64,000 nt of DNA from Croceibacterium salegens (lineage in GTDB: Bacteria > Pseudomonadota > Alphaproteobacteria > Sphingomonadales > Sphingomonadaceae): positions 102,466 to 166,465 of the forward strand of contig NZ_WTYM01000021.1 in NCBI RefSeq assembly GCF_009827435.1. The letters are read 5' to 3'. The stretch's first letter is position 1; each line of letters opens with the position of its first letter. Made by a program: the position numbers and the translations under genes. Positions 1 through 9,975 of this stretch are shown one piece after another. The notes below the pieces were generated by a model. The model was not told the origin of the DNA, made no database searches, and saw only the letters and a list, made by a program, of their open reading frames with translations.

Positions 1-52
1 CGGAAAAACCGGCAAGATGGAAAATAAGGGGGCCGGCTCTTCCCGCCCGACC

Positions 53-514
53 CTATCCCAACTTCCCGCGCATCGCTTGGTAGGCCGCGGCGGCCACCGT
101 GTTGGCGAGGTTGAGCGAGCGGATGACGCCGGTGCGCATCGGCAAGTGGAACTGGCGCCCGGGATAGCGCTGCCAGATCGCCTCAGGGATACCGGTCGTC
201 TCCTTGCCGAAGACGAGGATCGCGTCGTCCGGGTAGTCCGGCTCGTAGAACGAAGTGGAGGCGTGCTCCTCGAAGAGGAACAGCTGGTCGGCGCGTGGCT
301 GGCGCTCCTCGGCGAAGGCGTCCCAGCTCTTGAACTCGGCCAGCCGGACGTGCGGCCAGTAGTCGAGGCCAGAGCGCTTCACCCGCGCATCGGTGATGTG
401 GAAGCCAATCGGGTGGATCAGCACGAGCTCGGCATCGAGCGCCACGCAGGTACGCCCCACCGCGCCGGTGTTGCCGGGGATTTCGGGCTCGACGAGGACA
501 ATGGTGAGCGGCAT
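53..514 (-). CDS. trmL: tRNA (cytidine(34)-2'-O)-methyltransferase TrmL
   Basis: 153-aa SPOUT-class RNA methylase that would methylate the wobble 2'-hydroxyl of tRNA-Leu isoacceptors, using S-adenosylmethionine, in the cytoplasm. The three family motifs are all visible: EPEIPGNTGAVGRTC at residues 9-23, LVFGKETTGIP at 100-110 and the knotted C-terminal segment beginning MRTGVIRSLNLANT near 126. The length matches TrmL, which is a minimal SPOUT protein without an extra RNA-binding domain. It lies 7 bases downstream of gatB on the same strand, so the two are probably co-transcribed. The start is the ATG that directly precedes the conserved N-terminal strand. Confidence 0.93.
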   Translation of the reverse strand: MPLTIVLVEPEIPGNTGAVGRTCVALDAELVLIHPIGFHITDARVKRSGLDYWPHVRLAEFKSWDAFAEERQPRADQLFLFEEHASTSFYEPDYPDDAILVFGKETTGIPEAIWQRYPGRQFHLPMRTGVIRSLNLANTVAAAAYQAMRGKLG

Positions 515-521
515 CCGCCGC

Positions 522-2033
522 TCAGCCCAGCTTCGCCTTCAGCACCTCGTTGACGACCTGCGGGTTGCCCTTGCCCTGCATGGCCTTCATCGTCTGGCCG
601 ACGAAGAAGCCGAACAGCTGCTGCTTGCCGCCCTTGTAGTCGGCGACCTTGTCGGCGTTGTCGGCAAGGACCTTGTCGACTGCCGCCTCGATCGCACCGC
701 TGTCGCTTTCCTGCTTCAGCCCCTCGCGCTCGACGATCGTCCCGGCGCTGTCGCCGGTCTCTATCATGGTTTCGAGCACCTGCTTGGCGATGGAGCCGGA
801 GATGGTGCCCTTGCCGACCAACGCCAGCAGTTCGGCGGCCTGCTCGTGGCTGACCGGCGAATCCGCCAGTTCGTGCCCGGCCTTGTTGAGCGCGCCGAAG
901 AATTCGGAGATCAGCCAGTTGCTCGCCTGCTTGGCGACTTCGCCCTCGCTCTTGCCCTGCGCAGCAGCGGTCTCCGACAGCAGCGCCTCGAACCAGCGCG
1001 CGGTCTCGACCTCGGCGGTGAGCACGTGGGCGTTGTATTCGGGCACGCCGAGTTCGGCAATGTAGCGATTGCGCTTGGCGTCGGGCAGCTCGGGCAGGCT
1101 CGCCCTGCACTCCTCGACGAAGGCATCGTCGAGGACGAGCGGCAGCAGGTCCGGATCGGGGAAGTAGCGGTAATCGTGCGCGTCTTCCTTCGAGCGCATC
1201 GAGCGGGTTTCGTTCCGGTCGGGATCGTAGAGCCGAGTTTCCTGCACTACGGTGCCACCGTCCTCGATCAGGTCGACCTGGCGGAGCGCCTCGGCCTCGA
1301 CCACGGCCATGACGAAGCGGACGGAGTTGACATTCTTCGTCTCGGTCCGCGTTCCGAATTCATCGCCCGGCTTGCGGACGCTGACGTTGACGTCAGCCCG
1401 CATCGAACCCTGGTCCATGTTGCCGTCGCACGAACCGACGTAGCGCACGATCTGGCGCAGCTTGGCGAGATAGGCCCCGGCCTCGGCCGGCGAGCGCATG
1501 TCGGGGCGGCTGACGATCTCCATCAGCGCCACGCCCGAACGGTTCAGGTCGACGAACGACATCGTCGGGTGCTGGTCGTGCATCAGCTTGCCCGCGTCCT
1601 GCTCGACGTGGATGCGCTCGATGCCGATGACCTTGTCCTCGGCGATGCCGGCCTTCTCGTCGGCCTCGATCAGCAGCGAGCCCTCGCCCACCAGAGGGTG
1701 GTAGAGCTGGCTGATCTGGTAGCCCTGGGGCAGGTCGGCGTAGAAGTAGTTCTTGCGGTCGAACCGGCTCCACTTGTTGATCTGCGCCTCGATGGCGAGA
1801 CCTGTGCGAACCGCCTGGCGGATGCACTCGCGGTTGGGCACGGGCAGCATGCCGGGCATGGCGGCATCGACGAGGCTGACCTGCGCGTTCGGCTCCGCCC
1901 CGAAGGCGGTCGCCGCGCCGGAGAACAGCTTGGCGTTGGAGGTGACCTGCGCGTGGACCTCGAGGCCGATCACGACCTCCCATTCGCCCGTGGCGCCCTG
2001 GATGCGGTAAGTGCTTGTTGCGGTGCTGCTCAT
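522..2033 (-). CDS. gatB: Asp-tRNA(Asn)/Glu-tRNA(Gln) amidotransferase subunit B
   Basis: 503-aa tRNA-binding and kinase subunit of GatCAB, which converts misacylated Glu-tRNA(Gln) or Asp-tRNA(Asn) to the correct aminoacyl-tRNA. The GatB core starts with [12 protein letters not shown] near residue 16 and includes [18 protein letters not shown] and [15 protein letters not shown]-terminal YqeY-like helical tail binds the tRNA. The reading frame is open 18 codons further upstream, but the ATG at 2033 ([13 protein letters not shown]) fits family length better. gatA and gatC lie about 1 kb away on the same strand, separated by an oppositely oriented methyltransferase, so the three Gat genes are near each other but not one continuous operon. 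Confidence 0.96.
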   Translation of the reverse strand: MSSTATSTYRIQGATGEWEVVIGLEVHAQVTSNAKLFSGAATAFGAEPNAQVSLVDAAMPGMLPVPNRECIRQAVRTGLAIEAQINKWSRFDRKNYFYADLPQGYQISQLYHPLVGEGSLLIEADEKAGIAEDKVIGIERIHVEQDAGKLMHDQHPTMSFVDLNRSGVALMEIVSRPDMRSPAEAGAYLAKLRQIVRYVGSCDGNMDQGSMRADVNVSVRKPGDEFGTRTETKNVNSVRFVMAVVEAEALRQVDLIEDGGTVVQETRLYDPDRNETRSMRSKEDAHDYRYFPDPDLLPLVLDDAFVEECRASLPELPDAKRNRYIAELGVPEYNAHVLTAEVETARWFEALLSETAAAQGKSEGEVAKQASNWLISEFFGALNKAGHELADSPVSHEQAAELLALVGKGTISGSIAKQVLETMIETGDSAGTIVEREGLKQESDSGAIEAAVDKVLADNADKVADYKGGKQQLFGFFVGQTMKAMQGKGNPQVVNEVLKAKLG

Positions 2034-2202
2034 GGTAATTCCGGCGGTTCGTGCCGAGCGCTTATCGGCTTGGCGAGTGGCAATCAATCGCTACGCGCCG
2101 CGAAAGTGTCTCGATCCGTGCGATTGCGTTTCGCGCCGGCGCCTTGCTGGGCTAGCGTCGGGCGGGTTGCTCGCAAGATAGGTGTCCGGGGCGAAATCGA
2201 GA

Positions 2203-2925
2203 ATGGCGAAAAGCGCGACCGACATCGCCAGGGCGGTCTACAAGGCGCGTCCGCTGCAGCTTGCGCTGCGCCAGGCCTATCGCCTGTCGGGCCGCGACCG
2301 CCGCATGATCGCCCGCTACCTGCGCGAAAACCCGGTGCGGCGGCTGCAGATCGGCGCGGGGAGGAACCGCCGCGCGGGATGGCTCAACACCAACTGGTGC
2401 CCGATACGCGTCGGCGAGGGCGACTACCTGTTCATGGACGCGACGCAGCGCTTCCCGCTACCCGATGCGAGCTTCGACTACATCTTCTCCGAGCACATGA
2501 TCGAGCATGTCGACTATCCCGGCGGGCGCGCGATGCTGCGCGAATGCTTCCGCGTGCTGAAGCCGGGCGGAAGGATCCGCATCTCGACCCCCGACATCGC
2601 CTTCCTCGTCGGTCTGCTCGGTCCGGACCTCAGCGAGCTGCAGCGCGAATACATCCGGCAGGGCATCTACTGCCTGCCCGAAGGCGTGCCAGCGACGCCG
2701 GTGACGATGGTCAACAACTTCGTGCGCAACTGGGGCCACAGCTTCATTTACGACCCTGCAACGCTGCGCGGCCTGCTCGAAGAGGCCGGGTTCACCGAGA
2801 TCGTGCCCTGCGAGGTGAACCGGAGCAGCGATCCCGAACTGGCCGGGATCGACAACTCGATGCGGATGGACGAGGGCTTCCTCGAACTCGAGACAATGAT
2901 CTTCGAGGCGGTCAGGCCGGGCTGA
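2203..2925 (+). CDS. class I SAM-dependent methyltransferase (Methyltransf_11 type)
   Basis: About 240 aa. A Rossmann-fold methyltransferase core is visible: LQIGAGRNRRAGW is a motif I variant (residues ~49-61), DATQRFPLPDASFDYIFSEH contains motifs II and III, and FRVLKPGGRIRISTPD is the post-core strand. The substrate cannot be read from the sequence. Similar short proteins often sit in glycan or surface-polysaccharide loci, but no such genes are adjacent here. It is a lone plus-strand gene between gatB and the gatA-gatC block. An in-frame GTG at 2182 would add seven residues. ATG 2203 was chosen because GAG lies just upstream, though neither start has a strong ribosome-binding site. Confidence 0.8.
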   Translation: MAKSATDIARAVYKARPLQLALRQAYRLSGRDRRMIARYLRENPVRRLQIGAGRNRRAGWLNTNWCPIRVGEGDYLFMDATQRFPLPDASFDYIFSEHMIEHVDYPGGRAMLRECFRVLKPGGRIRISTPDIAFLVGLLGPDLSELQREYIRQGIYCLPEGVPATPVTMVNNFVRNWGHSFIYDPATLRGLLEEAGFTEIVPCEVNRSSDPELAGIDNSMRMDEGFLELETMIFEAVRPG

Positions 2926-2975
2926 ACTGCGCGTCGGGCTTCCGGCCGACAGGGGTGATGCCCAGGGTGCGGCAA

Positions 2976-3170
2976 CTAGTCGTCCTTCGTTTCACTTCCT
3001 CTTGCCGGACGCCGACCGGTCAGTCGGGGAAGCGCTACTTCCCGCTCGTCCTGTCGATCCGACTTTCGGTCATTTCGCTTCCGGTCGCCCTTGCTCAGCT
3101 TCAGCCAGATATCGCCGGCGAGTTCGACAAGTGCAGCAATTCCTTCCGCGACGTCGGCTGCGAGGCTCAC
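2976..3170 (-). CDS. small hypothetical protein translationally coupled to gatA
   Basis: A 64-aa open frame beginning at a GTG that overlaps the gatA TGA as GTGA (3167-3170), the usual sign of translational coupling. GGGAAG lies about eight bases upstream and can serve as ribosome-binding site. The N-terminal half ([20 protein letters not shown]) is an amphipathic, mildly hydrophobic helix. The C-terminal half is very basic and rich in Arg, Lys and Asp. No known domain is recognised. The coupling and the helix-plus-basic-tail layout make a real gene more likely than chance, but there is no functional evidence. Two earlier GTG codons (3173, 3176) are alternative starts. Confidence 0.5.
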   Translation of the reverse strand: MSLAADVAEGIAALVELAGDIWLKLSKGDRKRNDRKSDRQDEREVALPRLTGRRPARGSETKDD

Positions 3171-4654
3171 CACCACTTCCCAGGCTGGGCGACAAACCCG
3201 GCGCGCTGTTCGATCGCCAGCCCGGCGTCGAGAACGCCCTGTTCGTCGAAGGCCTTGCCGATGATCTGCAGGCCGAGTGGCAACCCGTCCTTGTTGAGAC
3301 CGCCCGGCACGCTCATCGCCGGCAGCCCGGCGAGGCTGGCGGGGACCGAGAAGACGTCGTTGAGGTACATCGCCAGCGGGTCGTCGATCTTCTCGCCGAG
3401 CGCGAAGCTGGCGGTCGGCGTGGTCGGGGCGAGGATCACGTCGCAGGTCTCGAACGCCGCCGCGAAGTCGCGCTGGATCAGCGTGCGGACCTTCATCGCC
3501 TGCGTGTAGTAGGCGTCGTAGAACCCGGCGCTGAGCACGTAAGTGCCGATCAGGATGCGGCGCTTGACCTCGTCACCGAACCCGGCGGCGCGGGTCGCGG
3601 CGTACATGTCCTGCAGGTTCGCGCCCTGTGGCAGGTCGCGCAACCCGTACCGCACGCCGTCGTAGCGGGCGAGGTTGCTCGAAGCCTCGGCAGGCGCGAC
3701 GATGTAGTAGGCCGGCAGCGCATACTTGGTGTGCGGCAGGCTGATGTCGACCACTTCGGCCCCGGCGTCCTTGAGCCAGGCGATGCCCTGGTCCCACAGG
3801 CCGAGGATCTCGGCGTCGGTGCCGTCCATCCGGTATTCCTTCGGGATGCCGACGCGCTTGCCCTTGAGGTCCGCGTTCAGCGACCCGGCCCAGTCGGGCA
3901 CCGGCATGTCGAGGCTGGTCGAATCCTTGGGGTCGAACCCGGCCATGGCGCCGAGCATGATCGCGCAGTCGGTGACGTCGCGCGCCATCGGCCCGGCCTG
4001 GTCGAGGCTCGAGGCGAAGGCGACGATGCCCCAGCGGGAGCAGCGCCCGTAGGTCGGCTTGATGCCGGAAATGCCGGTGAAGGCGGCAGGCTGGCGGATC
4101 GAGCCGCCGGTGTCGGTGCCGGTCGCCGCCGGGCAGAGCCGCGCCGCGACCGCCGCCGAGCTGCCGCCCGAGGAACCGCCCGGGGCGAGCGCGGCGTTTC
4201 CGCCATCGTTGCGCCGCCACGGGCTGATCACGTTGCCGTAGTACGAAGTCTCGTTCGACGAGCCCATCGCGAACTGGTCGAGGTTGAGCTTGCCGAGCAT
4301 GCCCGCGCCCGCGTCCCACAGCTTCTGGCTGACGGTGCTCTCGTACTCGGGAATGAAGTGGTCGAGGATGTGGCTCGCCGCGGTGGTCTGCACGCCGCGC
4401 GTGGCGAACAGGTCCTTCATGCCGATCGGCACACCGGCCATCGCGCCGAGCGGCTTGCCCGCCGCGCGGTCGGCATCGACCTTGTCGGCCGCTTCGAGCG
4501 CCTTTTCGGGCGTCGCGACGATGAAGGCGTTGAGCGCGTCCTGCGCCGCTGCGACGTTGGCGTTGAACGCCTCGGCAACTTCGCGCGCGGTGAAGTCGCC
4601 ACCGGCGACGCCCTCGCGGATCGCCTTGACGCCGAGCTGGGTGAGGTCGGTCAT
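3167..4654 (-). CDS. gatA: Asp-tRNA(Asn)/Glu-tRNA(Gln) amidotransferase subunit A
   Basis: 495-aa amidase subunit of GatCAB. It hydrolyses glutamine and delivers ammonia through a channel to GatB. The amidase-signature triad region is plain: the catalytic lysine lies in [10 protein letters not shown] (~75-84), followed by the Gly/Ser-rich signature [14 protein letters not shown] and then [16 protein letters not shown], which holds the cis-Ser and the nucleophilic Ser. Length is typical. Its ATG overlaps the gatC stop (TAATG, one shared base), so gatC-gatA form a coupled pair. The end is coupled in turn to a small unknown frame. Confidence 0.97.
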   Translation of the reverse strand: MTDLTQLGVKAIREGVAGGDFTAREVAEAFNANVAAAQDALNAFIVATPEKALEAADKVDADRAAGKPLGAMAGVPIGMKDLFATRGVQTTAASHILDHFIPEYESTVSQKLWDAGAGMLGKLNLDQFAMGSSNETSYYGNVISPWRRNDGGNAALAPGGSSGGSSAAVAARLCPAATGTDTGGSIRQPAAFTGISGIKPTYGRCSRWGIVAFASSLDQAGPMARDVTDCAIMLGAMAGFDPKDSTSLDMPVPDWAGSLNADLKGKRVGIPKEYRMDGTDAEILGLWDQGIAWLKDAGAEVVDISLPHTKYALPAYYIVAPAEASSNLARYDGVRYGLRDLPQGANLQDMYAATRAAGFGDEVKRRILIGTYVLSAGFYDAYYTQAMKVRTLIQRDFAAAFETCDVILAPTTPTASFALGEKIDDPLAMYLNDVFSVPASLAGLPAMSVPGGLNKDGLPLGLQIIGKAFDEQGVLDAGLAIEQRAGFVAQPGKWW

Positions 4655-4956
4655 TACTCGATCACCTTCGGCACACCGAAGAAGCCGTGTTCGGCCGCCG
4701 GCGCATTGGCGAGGACCTTGTCGCGGATGCCGCCGCCGGTCAGCGGGTCGGCATCGATCACGTCGTCGCGCAGGCGCAGCGCCTGCGGGATCACCGCGGT
4801 CATCGGTTCGACGCCGCTGGTATCGACCTCGCCGAGCTGTTCGACCCAGGCGAGGATATTGTTGAACTCGGGCACCATGCGGTCGAGGGCAGCCTCGTCC
4901 ACCTTGATGCGCGCCAGGCTGGCGATTTTCGCCACGGTTTCACGGTCTACCGACAT
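4654..4956 (-). CDS. gatC: Asp-tRNA(Asn)/Glu-tRNA(Gln) amidotransferase subunit C
   Basis: 100-aa GatC, the small subunit that wraps around GatA and stabilises its contact with GatB. The N-terminal helix [18 protein letters not shown] and the middle segment [20 protein letters not shown] match the family, as does the C-terminal [20 protein letters not shown]. The length is usual. It is first in the gatC-gatA pair and shares one base with the gatA start. A gap of about 40 bases separates it from the DUF4153 gene upstream on the same strand, so transcription may read in from there. Confidence 0.95.
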   Translation of the reverse strand: MSVDRETVAKIASLARIKVDEAALDRMVPEFNNILAWVEQLGEVDTSGVEPMTAVIPQALRLRDDVIDADPLTGGGIRDKVLANAPAAEHGFFGVPKVIE

Positions 4957-4997
4957 GCGGGCGCGTTAGCCGCGCGGGGCGCGGGCTTCAAGCGCGC

Positions 4998-6662
4998 TTA
5001 ATTGTCGCCGATGGCAGGTCCGACAACTTTGCCGTCGATGCGGATGACGCGGCCCTCGCCGACCTCGACCACCGAGTCCGGACCGAGCGTAGGCAGCTCG
5101 ATGGCTCCGAGTTCCTCGGGCTCCAGCCCCGTACCCGGCTTGAGGTTCATCAGTGTGTACCCGCTGCCGCGCACGAGCGCGAGGCGCCGCCCGCCGCCGC
5201 TCGCCTCGCCAAGGTCGAGCACGACGCAGCGATCCTCGCAATCGTAGGGATGGGTGACGAGGTAATCGAGCACGCCTTCGCGAATCTCGGCATCGTCAGG
5301 CTGGACGCGCAGGTTGAAATCGGCCCGCGTCTTGTTCTTGCCCACGAACCCCGAATAGGCGCGTTCCTTCTGCGCCAATGCCGCCGCAGCGAGCTCCGCA
5401 ACCTTGGCGTCCTTGTTCTTCGCCAGCCGCGCCAGCGCCTCGCGCCCGGCATCGCCGAAGTCCCAGCGCAGCGCGGTGTAGTCGAAGTCCTCCGGGCTCA
5501 CATGCCCCCTGGCCAGCCGCTGCAACTGGTTGCCCGCGGCGATACGGCCGAAGTCGAGGATCGGCAGCGCGAGGATGAAGGCGAAGACGCAAATAACCGC
5601 GGCAAGGTGCAGGTTGGCCCGGCGCAACCGCTCGCCCCAGCCGCCCTTCCAGCCGCGCAGCAGCGCGACCAGCCAGGCAAGGCCGTAGGCGCAGGCGACG
5701 GCAATGGCGATCAGGCCCCAGATGCGCTCGGGACTGAGCCCGTGCTGCGAAATACGCGTGCCGAGCGAGATCGCGGCGAACACGGTCAGCGGCAGGATCG
5801 CAGCGGCAAGGGCGATGCTCGCCCAGCGCAGCACCGGGTTGCCGCTCATCTCTGTATCCGAGTCGCGCAGGATAGCGTTGGCCAGCACCCACGATCCGGC
5901 CGCGCAAGCGAGGAGTATCGGCGTCGCGCTCTGCGTCGCCTGCCACAGCACTTCCGGCCCCGAGACGATCATCGCCACGAGGAACAGCACGAGGCCGAGC
6001 GCCAAAGGCACGGCGAGGACCGAAAGCACGGTCATCACGACCGCTTGCAGTGTGCCGAGGATCTTCAGCTGCCCGCGCAGGATGCCGAGCGCCGCTCCAA
6101 AGGCCACGCCACTGAAGGTCCAGGCGAACCAGCCATCGTCCATAAGGTCGAACAGGAAGCGAATCTTGAGCAGTTCGAACAAGGCGGCAAGGACCAGCAG
6201 GACCAGCCACGATGCCCCGACGAAGACCATGCTGCCCCCTGCGCTCAGCGCATCGCTCCACACGTTATAGTGGACTGCCTGATAGGGCGTGGCGAAGCGC
6301 GTCCGGTGGAAGCCCGACTGGAACAGCGGCAGCGCGAGGCCGGTGGAGATTACCCCGGCGATGAAGCCGTATTGCGGCACCGCGTAATGGTCGCCTGCCG
6401 ACACTGCGCGCCACGCGAGACCCGCCATGACGAGGCCGACGACGAGCGCGAAGACCAGCGGCTGCTTCCAATTGTCGCGCTCGATGGTGAAGGCTGCGGC
6501 GATCGCGCCGAAGAACACGAAGGCGGTCGCCGCCATGCGCCATGGCACGTCGTTGCCCTTGTCGGCGAACGTCCACACCAGCAGCCCGGCCGCGCCGAGC
6601 AGTGCGGCGAGTATCCACGGCCGCAGCGGCCAGTCGATGTGATTGCCCTCGGTTCCGTCCAT
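4998..6662 (-). CDS. DUF4153-type multi-spanning membrane protein
   Basis: About 554 aa. The first ~390 residues contain roughly ten hydrophobic helices, beginning PWILAALLGAAGLLVW near residue 16 and separated by short polar loops. The last ~160 residues are soluble and rich in charged and Gly/Val segments. The arrangement fits the DUF4153 inner-membrane family, whose function is not established. The ATG at 6662 follows AGGAGGGG by about ten bases, and a GTG at 6665 would have ideal spacing, so the start is certain only to one codon. It lies between the FKBP isomerase gene and gatC on one strand. Confidence 0.75.
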   Translation of the reverse strand: MDGTEGNHIDWPLRPWILAALLGAAGLLVWTFADKGNDVPWRMAATAFVFFGAIAAAFTIERDNWKQPLVFALVVGLVMAGLAWRAVSAGDHYAVPQYGFIAGVISTGLALPLFQSGFHRTRFATPYQAVHYNVWSDALSAGGSMVFVGASWLVLLVLAALFELLKIRFLFDLMDDGWFAWTFSGVAFGAALGILRGQLKILGTLQAVVMTVLSVLAVPLALGLVLFLVAMIVSGPEVLWQATQSATPILLACAAGSWVLANAILRDSDTEMSGNPVLRWASIALAAAILPLTVFAAISLGTRISQHGLSPERIWGLIAIAVACAYGLAWLVALLRGWKGGWGERLRRANLHLAAVICVFAFILALPILDFGRIAAGNQLQRLARGHVSPEDFDYTALRWDFGDAGREALARLAKNKDAKVAELAAAALAQKERAYSGFVGKNKTRADFNLRVQPDDAEIREGVLDYLVTHPYDCEDRCVVLDLGEASGGGRRLALVRGSGYTLMNLKPGTGLEPEELGAIELPTLGPDSVVEVGEGRVIRIDGKVVGPAIGDN

Positions 6663-6751
6663 CACGCTTGCTCCCCTCCTACAGGACAAGCGCCATCATG
6701 CCGCCAAACGCGGCCCAAGGCATGAGCGAATTGTGAGCAATCGCTGGAAAG

Positions 6752-7312
6752 TCAGTTTCCGGCGGGGGGAGCTTCGCCTTCGCCCTGCTGCTGCTGGCCG
6801 GCCATCAGCTGCTGGATCATCTGCACGCGGCGCTGGGCATCGGCTTCGGGCATGAAGTCGATCAGTTCCATCTCGAAGATCAGGTCGCTGTTCGGCGGGA
6901 TCGGCGATCCGGGGGGCGGGCTGGCGCCATAGGCCTTGTCGGCCGGGATGCGCACTTCGTACTTGCCGCCCTTCTGCATCTTCATCAGCGCTTCCTTGAA
7001 GCCCGGGATGACCCCGTCGAGCGTCATCGGCGTGCCTTCGGGCAGGATGCCCTGCACTGGAAGCTGCATGTCCTGCGACTTGTCGAACACCGTCCCGTCA
7101 ACGAGCTTGCCGGTGTACTTGACGAACACCACGTCGCCCACGACCGGGTTGGGACCCTCGCCCGCGGTGATCTCGCTTACTTCGACGCCCTTGGGCATGG
7201 CCCAGTAGGCAAGGCCCGCGGCCAGCGCCACGACCAGCAGGAGGCCGAGCCACAGCTTGAGCACCGAGCCCTTGGCAATCGGCTGGATCGGAACGCGGGT
7301 AACTTCGGCCAT
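6752..7312 (-). CDS. membrane-anchored FKBP-type peptidyl-prolyl isomerase
   Basis: 186 aa. A short cytoplasmic N-terminus is followed by one membrane helix (LWLGLLLVVALAAGLAYWAM, ~20-39), then an FKBP domain (~58-152) placed in the periplasm. FKBP features are VFVKYTGKLVDGTVFDKS, VIPGFKEALMKMQKGGKYEV and AYGASPPPGSPIPPNSDLIF, the usual active-site pocket. The tail is glutamine- and glycine-rich (GQQQQGEGEAP). It probably accelerates proline isomerisation in exported proteins. ATG 7312 is used; an in-frame TTG directly before it is less likely. rpsU lies upstream, with a terminator between. Confidence 0.88.
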   Translation of the reverse strand: MAEVTRVPIQPIAKGSVLKLWLGLLLVVALAAGLAYWAMPKGVEVSEITAGEGPNPVVGDVVFVKYTGKLVDGTVFDKSQDMQLPVQGILPEGTPMTLDGVIPGFKEALMKMQKGGKYEVRIPADKAYGASPPPGSPIPPNSDLIFEMELIDFMPEADAQRRVQMIQQLMAGQQQQGEGEAPPAGN

Positions 7313-7330
7313 CAACGGTATCCTGAATGC

Positions 7331-7366
7331 AAAAGGGGCGCGGAGATCGAACCCCCGCGCCCCTTT
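7331..7366 (-). terminator. Rho-independent terminator of rpsU
   Basis: A perfect 12-bp inverted repeat (AAAGGGGCGCGG at 7332-7343 pairing with CCGCGCCCCTTT at 7355-7366) with an 11-base loop. Read on the minus strand the stem ends in TTTT. It lies 31 bases past the rpsU stop and 19 bases before the FKBP start, so it separates the two transcription units. Confidence 0.85.
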
Positions 7367-7397
7367 GGCTTATCGGTTTACTGCCTGCAAGAGCAGG

Positions 7398-7604
7398 TTA
7401 GCGCGAACCGTCGCGCTCCATCCGCTTGCGCTCGAGCTTGCGGGCGCGGCGCACGGCGGCGGCCTTCTCGCGAGCGCGCTTTTCGCTCGGCTTCTCGTAG
7501 TGACGGCGCAGCTTCATCTCGCGATACACCCCCTCGCGCTGCAGCTTCTTCTTGAGCGCGCGGAGAGCCTGTTCGACGTTGTTGTCGCGGACGATGATCT
7601 GCAT
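7398..7604 (-). CDS. rpsU: 30S ribosomal protein S21
   Basis: 68-aa bS21, a small basic protein of the 30S platform that helps start-site recognition near the anti-Shine-Dalgarno region of 16S rRNA. The N-terminal [20 protein letters not shown] and the following [20 protein letters not shown] are diagnostic, and the C-terminal third is almost entirely Arg/Lys/Ala. The frame stays open upstream but the conserved N-terminus fixes the ATG at 7604. It is a single-gene unit closed by a strong terminator. The gap of about 210 bases to the divergent crcB gene should hold its promoter. Confidence 0.96.
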   Translation of the reverse strand: MQIIVRDNNVEQALRALKKKLQREGVYREMKLRRHYEKPSEKRAREKAAAVRRARKLERKRMERDGSR

Positions 7605-7814
7605 AAACCTAAGCCACCTTTCGAAATCGAAATCGGGAGAGCCCGCGGTAGACCGGCGCGGGGTGCACCAAACGTAATACCAATGAAAATTGGGCCGAAT
7701 CCGTTCCGGACCGACACGAACGAGGGGCCCGATAAGGGAATCGGGGGCGAAAGGCAAGGTTTTCCGGGCTGCGCGCCCTTTCCACCCTCGCCGCTCCCGT
7801 CTAAGGCCGCGCGG

Positions 7815-8222
7815 ATGAACGCGCCATCTACCCTCGCCGCATCCGGTTACGTCGCCCTCGGCGGCGGGATCGGCGCCGTCCTGCGCTACCAGCTCGGGCG
7901 TGGCATGACTCACTGGCTCGGAGTGCAGGCGGTGACCTCGTTCCCGTGGGCGACGCTGGCGGCGAACGTCATCGGCAGCATGGCCATGGGCCTGCTCGCC
8001 GGGTTCCTCGCGCGCCACGGGCATGGGGGCGAGCATTGGCGCCTGTTCATCGGCGTCGGCGTTCTCGGCGGTTTCACCACCTTCTCCAGCTTCAGCCTCG
8101 AAATGATGCTGCTGATCGAGCGCGGACAGGCGGCGCAGGGTGTCCTCTATGCCGCCGTCTCGGTGCTCGCGGGCCTCAGCGCGCTCTACATCGGCCTCAT
8201 AACCATGCGGGTCGCCGGATGA
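7815..8222 (+). CDS. crcB: fluoride ion channel CrcB (Fluc)
   Basis: 135-aa four-helix inner-membrane protein that works as a dual-topology dimer exporting fluoride. Family marks are the N-terminal [14 protein letters not shown], the middle helix [17 protein letters not shown] with the conserved Asn, and the [12 protein letters not shown] break that lines the pore. The open frame extends upstream but homology begins at ATG 7815. Its TGA overlaps the next start as ATGA, making it first in a six-gene overlapping run. No fluoride riboswitch was recognised in the leader. Confidence 0.93.
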   Translation: MNAPSTLAASGYVALGGGIGAVLRYQLGRGMTHWLGVQAVTSFPWATLAANVIGSMAMGLLAGFLARHGHGGEHWRLFIGVGVLGGFTTFSSFSLEMMLLIERGQAAQGVLYAAVSVLAGLSALYIGLITMRVAG

Positions 8223-9373
8223 CTTCCCCTGACAAGACCAAGGACGAGCGGGAAGTCCGCCAGTTCACGGTCGATGCGGACGACGACGGGATCCGACTCG
8301 ACCGCTGGTTCAAGCGACACCTGCCGCAGGTCGGCTTCGCCATGGTCGGCAAGTGGGCGCGGACCGGGCAGATCCGCGTCGACGGCAAGCGGGTGAAGCC
8401 CGACGACCGGCTCGCCGCCGGTCAGGTGCTGCGCGTGCCGCCGGGCGGCGAGGCCGCGGCGGCCCGCCCGCGCAAGGTCATGCCGCTGACCGAAGAGCAG
8501 ATCGCGCAGGCCGAGGCGATGGTGATCCGCGAGACCGATTCCGCGCTGGTGCTCAACAAGCCGCCGGGCCTCGCCACGCAGGGCGGGACCAAGACGCACA
8601 ATCACGTCGACGGGCTGCTCGATGCCTATGCGGCCGAGGACGAACCGCGCCCGCGCCTCGTCCACCGGCTCGACAAGGACACCAGCGGCGTCCTCCTCAT
8701 CGCCCGCACTCCGGGCAGCGCGGCTTTCTTTTCGAAACGCTTTTCCGGGCGCAGCGCCAAGAAGATCTACTGGGCGCTGGTCGTCGGCGTGCCCGAGATA
8801 TCCGAAGGGACCATCGAGGCCCCTCTGGCCAAGCAGCCGGGCACCGGCGGCGAGAAGATGCATGTCGACATCGAAGGCGGGCAGCCGGCCAAGACCAAGT
8901 ACCGCGTCGTCGACCGGGTCGGCACCAAGGCGGCGTGGCTCGAACTCGAGCCGCTCACCGGGCGCACCCACCAGCTGCGCGTCCACTGCGCCGCGATGGG
9001 CCATCCGATCGTCGGCGACGGCAAGTACGGCGGGCAGGACGCCTACCTGACCGGCTCGATCAGCCGCAAGATGCACCTCCATGCGCGCCGCCTGATCATC
9101 GACGTGCCGGCGGGCGACAAGCAGGTCTCCGGCAAGCTCGACGTCACCGCCGACCTGCCCGAGCACTTTGCCGCAAGCATGGAGCAGCTCGGGCTCAACC
9201 CCGGCATGAGCGACGCCGCCCCGGTGCGCGACGACCCGCCCCCGCGGACCAAGGGCGAGAAGAAGCAGGCCGCCCGCGCCCACGCCAAGCAATACCGCAA
9301 GGCCCGCCGCGGCGAACGCAGCTCGCGCCGTAACGCCGGGGGCAAGCCGAAGAAGCCGACGAAGAAGCGCTGA
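8219..9373 (+). CDS. rluC: RluA-family 23S rRNA pseudouridine synthase, RluC type
   Basis: 384 aa. An N-terminal S4 RNA-binding domain ([15 protein letters not shown] to ~80) is followed by the catalytic domain, with Asp152 in [13 protein letters not shown] as nucleophile and the later GRTHQLRVH motif. The enzyme turns uridines of 23S rRNA into pseudouridine. RluC rather than RluD is inferred because a clear RluD is encoded at 42657 and this one has the [10 protein letters not shown] loop. The last ~40 residues are a Lys/Arg-rich extension not needed for the fold. The start overlaps crcB (ATGA) and the stop shares one base with the next ATG (TGATG). Confidence 0.85.
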   Translation: MTSPDKTKDEREVRQFTVDADDDGIRLDRWFKRHLPQVGFAMVGKWARTGQIRVDGKRVKPDDRLAAGQVLRVPPGGEAAAARPRKVMPLTEEQIAQAEAMVIRETDSALVLNKPPGLATQGGTKTHNHVDGLLDAYAAEDEPRPRLVHRLDKDTSGVLLIARTPGSAAFFSKRFSGRSAKKIYWALVVGVPEISEGTIEAPLAKQPGTGGEKMHVDIEGGQPAKTKYRVVDRVGTKAAWLELEPLTGRTHQLRVHCAAMGHPIVGDGKYGGQDAYLTGSISRKMHLHARRLIIDVPAGDKQVSGKLDVTADLPEHFAASMEQLGLNPGMSDAAPVRDDPPPRTKGEKKQAARAHAKQYRKARRGERSSRRNAGGKPKKPTKKR

Positions 9374-9975
9374 TGCATCCCAACCCCGTATTCCGCAGCG
9401 ACGACCGGGCGTTGCTCGAATCGCTGATCGACGAAATCGGCTTCGGCATGATCTTCGCGCAGACCCCGGACGGGCCGCGCGTGGCGCACGTCCCGATCGT
9501 CTCGACCGGCGACGGGGCGATCCGGTTTCATCTCTCGAACGGCAACGCGCTGGCGAAGCACATTGCCAGCGGCCCTGCGCTGGCCGTCATCAACGGGCCC
9601 GACGCCTACGTCAGCCCCCGCTGGTACCCGGCCAAGGGCGCAGTCCCGACCTGGAACTACGTCACGCTCGAACTCGAAGGCCCGGTCCGCAGGATGGAGA
9701 GCGAGGGGCTGGAGGCGCTGCTCGAAGCCATTGCCGAGCGCGAGGAGGGCCGCATCGCCGAGGGCGAAGCCTACACCTCTGCCGATGTCCCGCCCGAGCA
9801 CTGGAGCAAGCTCATCCGCGCGATCACCGGTTTCGAACTGGAGGTCCGCGCCTGGCGTCCGACCTTCAAACTCAGCCAGAACAAGTCGGTGGAGGAGCGC
9901 AGCGCCGTCGCCGATGCGCTCGAGGCGCAGGGGTCACTGGCGCTCGCCTCGCTGATGCGGGGGCTCGCCAAGTGA
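9373..9975 (+). CDS. PaiB-like FMN-binding split-barrel protein
   Basis: 200 aa resembling the FMN_bind_2/PaiB family, typified by Bacillus PaiB and described as a negative transcriptional regulator. The family segments are [19 protein letters not shown] at the start, FHLSNGNALAKHI in the flavin-binding strand region, and VSPRWYPAKGAVPTWNY with the conserved aromatic pair. The C-terminal third contains KLSQNKSVEERSAVADAL, typical of the family. Role here is unknown; flavin binding is inferred from family only. It shares one base with the preceding gene and overlaps the next as GTGA, so it belongs to the crcB operon. Confidence 0.85.
   Translation: MHPNPVFRSDDRALLESLIDEIGFGMIFAQTPDGPRVAHVPIVSTGDGAIRFHLSNGNALAKHIASGPALAVINGPDAYVSPRWYPAKGAVPTWNYVTLELEGPVRRMESEGLEALLEAIAEREEGRIAEGEAYTSADVPPEHWSKLIRAITGFELEVRAWRPTFKLSQNKSVEERSAVADALEAQGSLALASLMRGLAK

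Noticed and set aside
393..3509. 1038-codon open frame on the plus strand across gatB and the methyltransferase
   Set aside because: It runs antisense to gatB with no family motif, typical of high-GC antisense frames.
7605..7814. fluoride riboswitch before crcB
   Set aside because: The gap lacks the expected conserved fluoride-riboswitch core, so no call is made.
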